Assembly: GCA_013821865.1 (NCBI GenBank)
Contig: PNJM01000160.1
Span: 1 to 6,300 of the forward strand
Source: Rhodocyclaceae bacterium
Lineage (GTDB): Bacteria; Pseudomonadota; Gammaproteobacteria; Burkholderiales; Rhodocyclaceae
Direction of reading: 5' to 3'
Length of the DNA stretch: 6,300 nt
Shown here: piece by piece, positions 5,735 to 6,300 of the stretch
Layout of the letters: each line of letters starts with the position of its first letter
Numbering within the stretch: the stretch's first letter is position 1
Position numbers and translations under genes: made by a program
The notes under the pieces: generated by a model
What the model was told of the DNA's origin: nothing
Seen by the model: only the letters and a program-made list of their open reading frames with translations
Databases searched by the model: none

Positions 5735-5763
5735 ATGATGGCGCAGGATCGTCTTGCCGGCAA
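5735..5763 (-). promoter_or_regulatory. Candidate promoter of the REC-GGDEF gene, overlapping a palindrome
   Basis: On the minus strand TTGCCG (5758-5763) and CATCAT (5735-5740), each 4 of 6 to consensus, are 17 bp apart and would give a leader of about 25 nt before the ATG at 5702. The -35 element lies in the perfect 12-bp palindrome CTTGCCGGCAAG (5753-5764), which could be an operator. Both readings are tentative. Confidence 0.3.
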
Positions 5764-5792
5764 GAGCACATATGTCTTTAGTCAGAGGAAAA

Positions 5793-5821
5793 TTGACTGA
5801 ACAGCACCCTGCCGGTAACAT
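5793..5821 (+). promoter_or_regulatory. Probable mltD promoter
   Basis: TTGACT (5793-5798; 5 of 6) and TAACAT (5816-5821; 4 of 6) are separated by the ideal 17 bp. Transcription would begin near 5828, about 19 nt before the ATG at 5847. This favours that start over an in-frame ATG at 5772 that lies upstream of the promoter. Confidence 0.5.
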
Positions 5822-5846
5822 TTCCGTTTTCCACGCGCGTGGCTCC

Positions 5847-6300
5847 ATGAACAAGTTCTCATCTGCGCTGCCGGGAATCCTGCTTTGTCTCGCGCTCTCC
5901 CCGGTTTTTGCAGAATCAGCCGAAGAAACTCCCCAGGCTGCCGACACCCTCTCCGCCGCGGACCGGCCCGAAGCAATCCCGACGCTCGAAATCAGGAACG
6001 AACTGCCGCGCATCACCACGATTGACCTGACCCTGCCGCCCGATGACCTGTGGGAACGCATGCGCAACGGATTCGGCATGCCGAATCTCGACAGTCCGCT
6101 GGTGAGCCAGCAACAGGCTTGGTATCTGGCTCGGCCGGAATATTTGAAGCGTGTTGTAGAACGCAGCCGCCGCTACCTGCACCACATCGTCGAGGAACTG
6201 GAGAAACGCGGCATGCCGACCGAACTGGCGCTGCTGCCCATCGTCGAGAGCGCCTATAACCCGATGGCCTACTCGCGCGCCCACGCCTCCGGCATGTGGC
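5847..6300 (+). CDS. mltD: Membrane-bound lytic murein transglycosylase D-like, 3'-truncated by window edge
   Basis: The 151 visible residues form the N-terminal part of a family-1 lytic transglycosylase that cleaves peptidoglycan between MurNAc and GlcNAc in the periplasm. Residues 1-22 look like a Sec signal peptide (basic MNK, hydrophobic core GILLCLALSP, cleavage after VFA). Unlike E. coli MltD no proper lipobox is seen (ILLC lacks a small residue before Cys), so it may be exported without lipidation. The segment DLWERMRNGFGMP and the helical region ERSRRYLHHIVEELEKRGMP lead to PIVESAYNP, where Glu134 is the expected catalytic acid, then SRAHASGMW. The LysM repeats expected at the C-terminus are outside the window. 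An in-frame ATG at 5772 would bury the signal peptide behind 25 residues, so 5847 is preferred. The gene is divergent from the REC-GGDEF gene across 144 bp. Confidence 0.93.
   Translation, partial: MNKFSSALPGILLCLALSPVFAESAEETPQAADTLSAADRPEAIPTLEIRNELPRITTIDLTLPPDDLWERMRNGFGMPNLDSPLVSQQQAWYLARPEYLKRVVERSRRYLHHIVEELEKRGMPTELALLPIVESAYNPMAYSRAHASGMW

Noticed and set aside
5703..5771. N-terminal extension of the REC-GGDEF protein from the ATG at 5771
   Set aside because: The extra 23 residues have no family counterpart, and the REC domain begins exactly at the ATG at 5702.

Overview
The window is about 6.3 kb of GC-rich DNA carrying the conserved proteobacterial housekeeping block dnaQ / rnhA / YafS-type methyltransferase / gloB / mltD, joined at its left end to the broken end of an acyl-CoA catabolic operon. 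Protein style, GC content and the RNase HI, glyoxalase II and methyltransferase sequences suggest a betaproteobacterium, possibly of the Rhodocyclales type. This taxonomic call is inference from sequence feel, not from a search.

Left region (1-1685, + strand): the 3' part of a crotonase-fold enoyl-CoA hydratase/isomerase, an acyl-CoA dehydrogenase with a two-base frameshift (apparent CG duplication near 877-880), and only the first ~15 codons of a CaiB/BaiF-type CoA transferase, start-stop overlapped with the dehydrogenase. The CoA-transferase reading frame is then abruptly replaced by unrelated sequence.

Junction region (1685-2013): that unrelated sequence is, on the minus strand, the first ~131 nt of a group IIC-like group II intron (5' end GTGCGCC at 1815; domain I only, no reverse transcriptase, no domain V). 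It sits 1 nt beyond the U-tract of an intrinsic terminator, which is where group IIC introns are known to insert. The terminator belongs to a minus-strand tRNA-Val(GAC) with its own probable promoter. A perfect 16-bp hairpin repeat lies directly against the tRNA 3' end.

Central region (2014-3940, - strand): methyltransferase, rnhA and dnaQ form a tightly coupled operon in which each start overlaps the preceding stop by ATGA. gloB (3970-4731, +) is divergent from it across only 29 bp.

Right region (4737-6300): a REC-GGDEF response regulator (predicted diguanylate cyclase with an inhibitory I-site) is convergent with gloB and divergent from the start of mltD, a lytic transglycosylase that runs off the window end. 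In E. coli gloB and mltD are neighbours, so the cyclase looks like a lineage-specific insertion into an otherwise old gene neighbourhood.

The most notable item is the terminator-targeted intron remnant fused to a truncated catabolic operon next to a tRNA gene. It is either a genuine rearrangement scar or an assembly join at a multicopy intron. I see no wholly new multi-gene system here.
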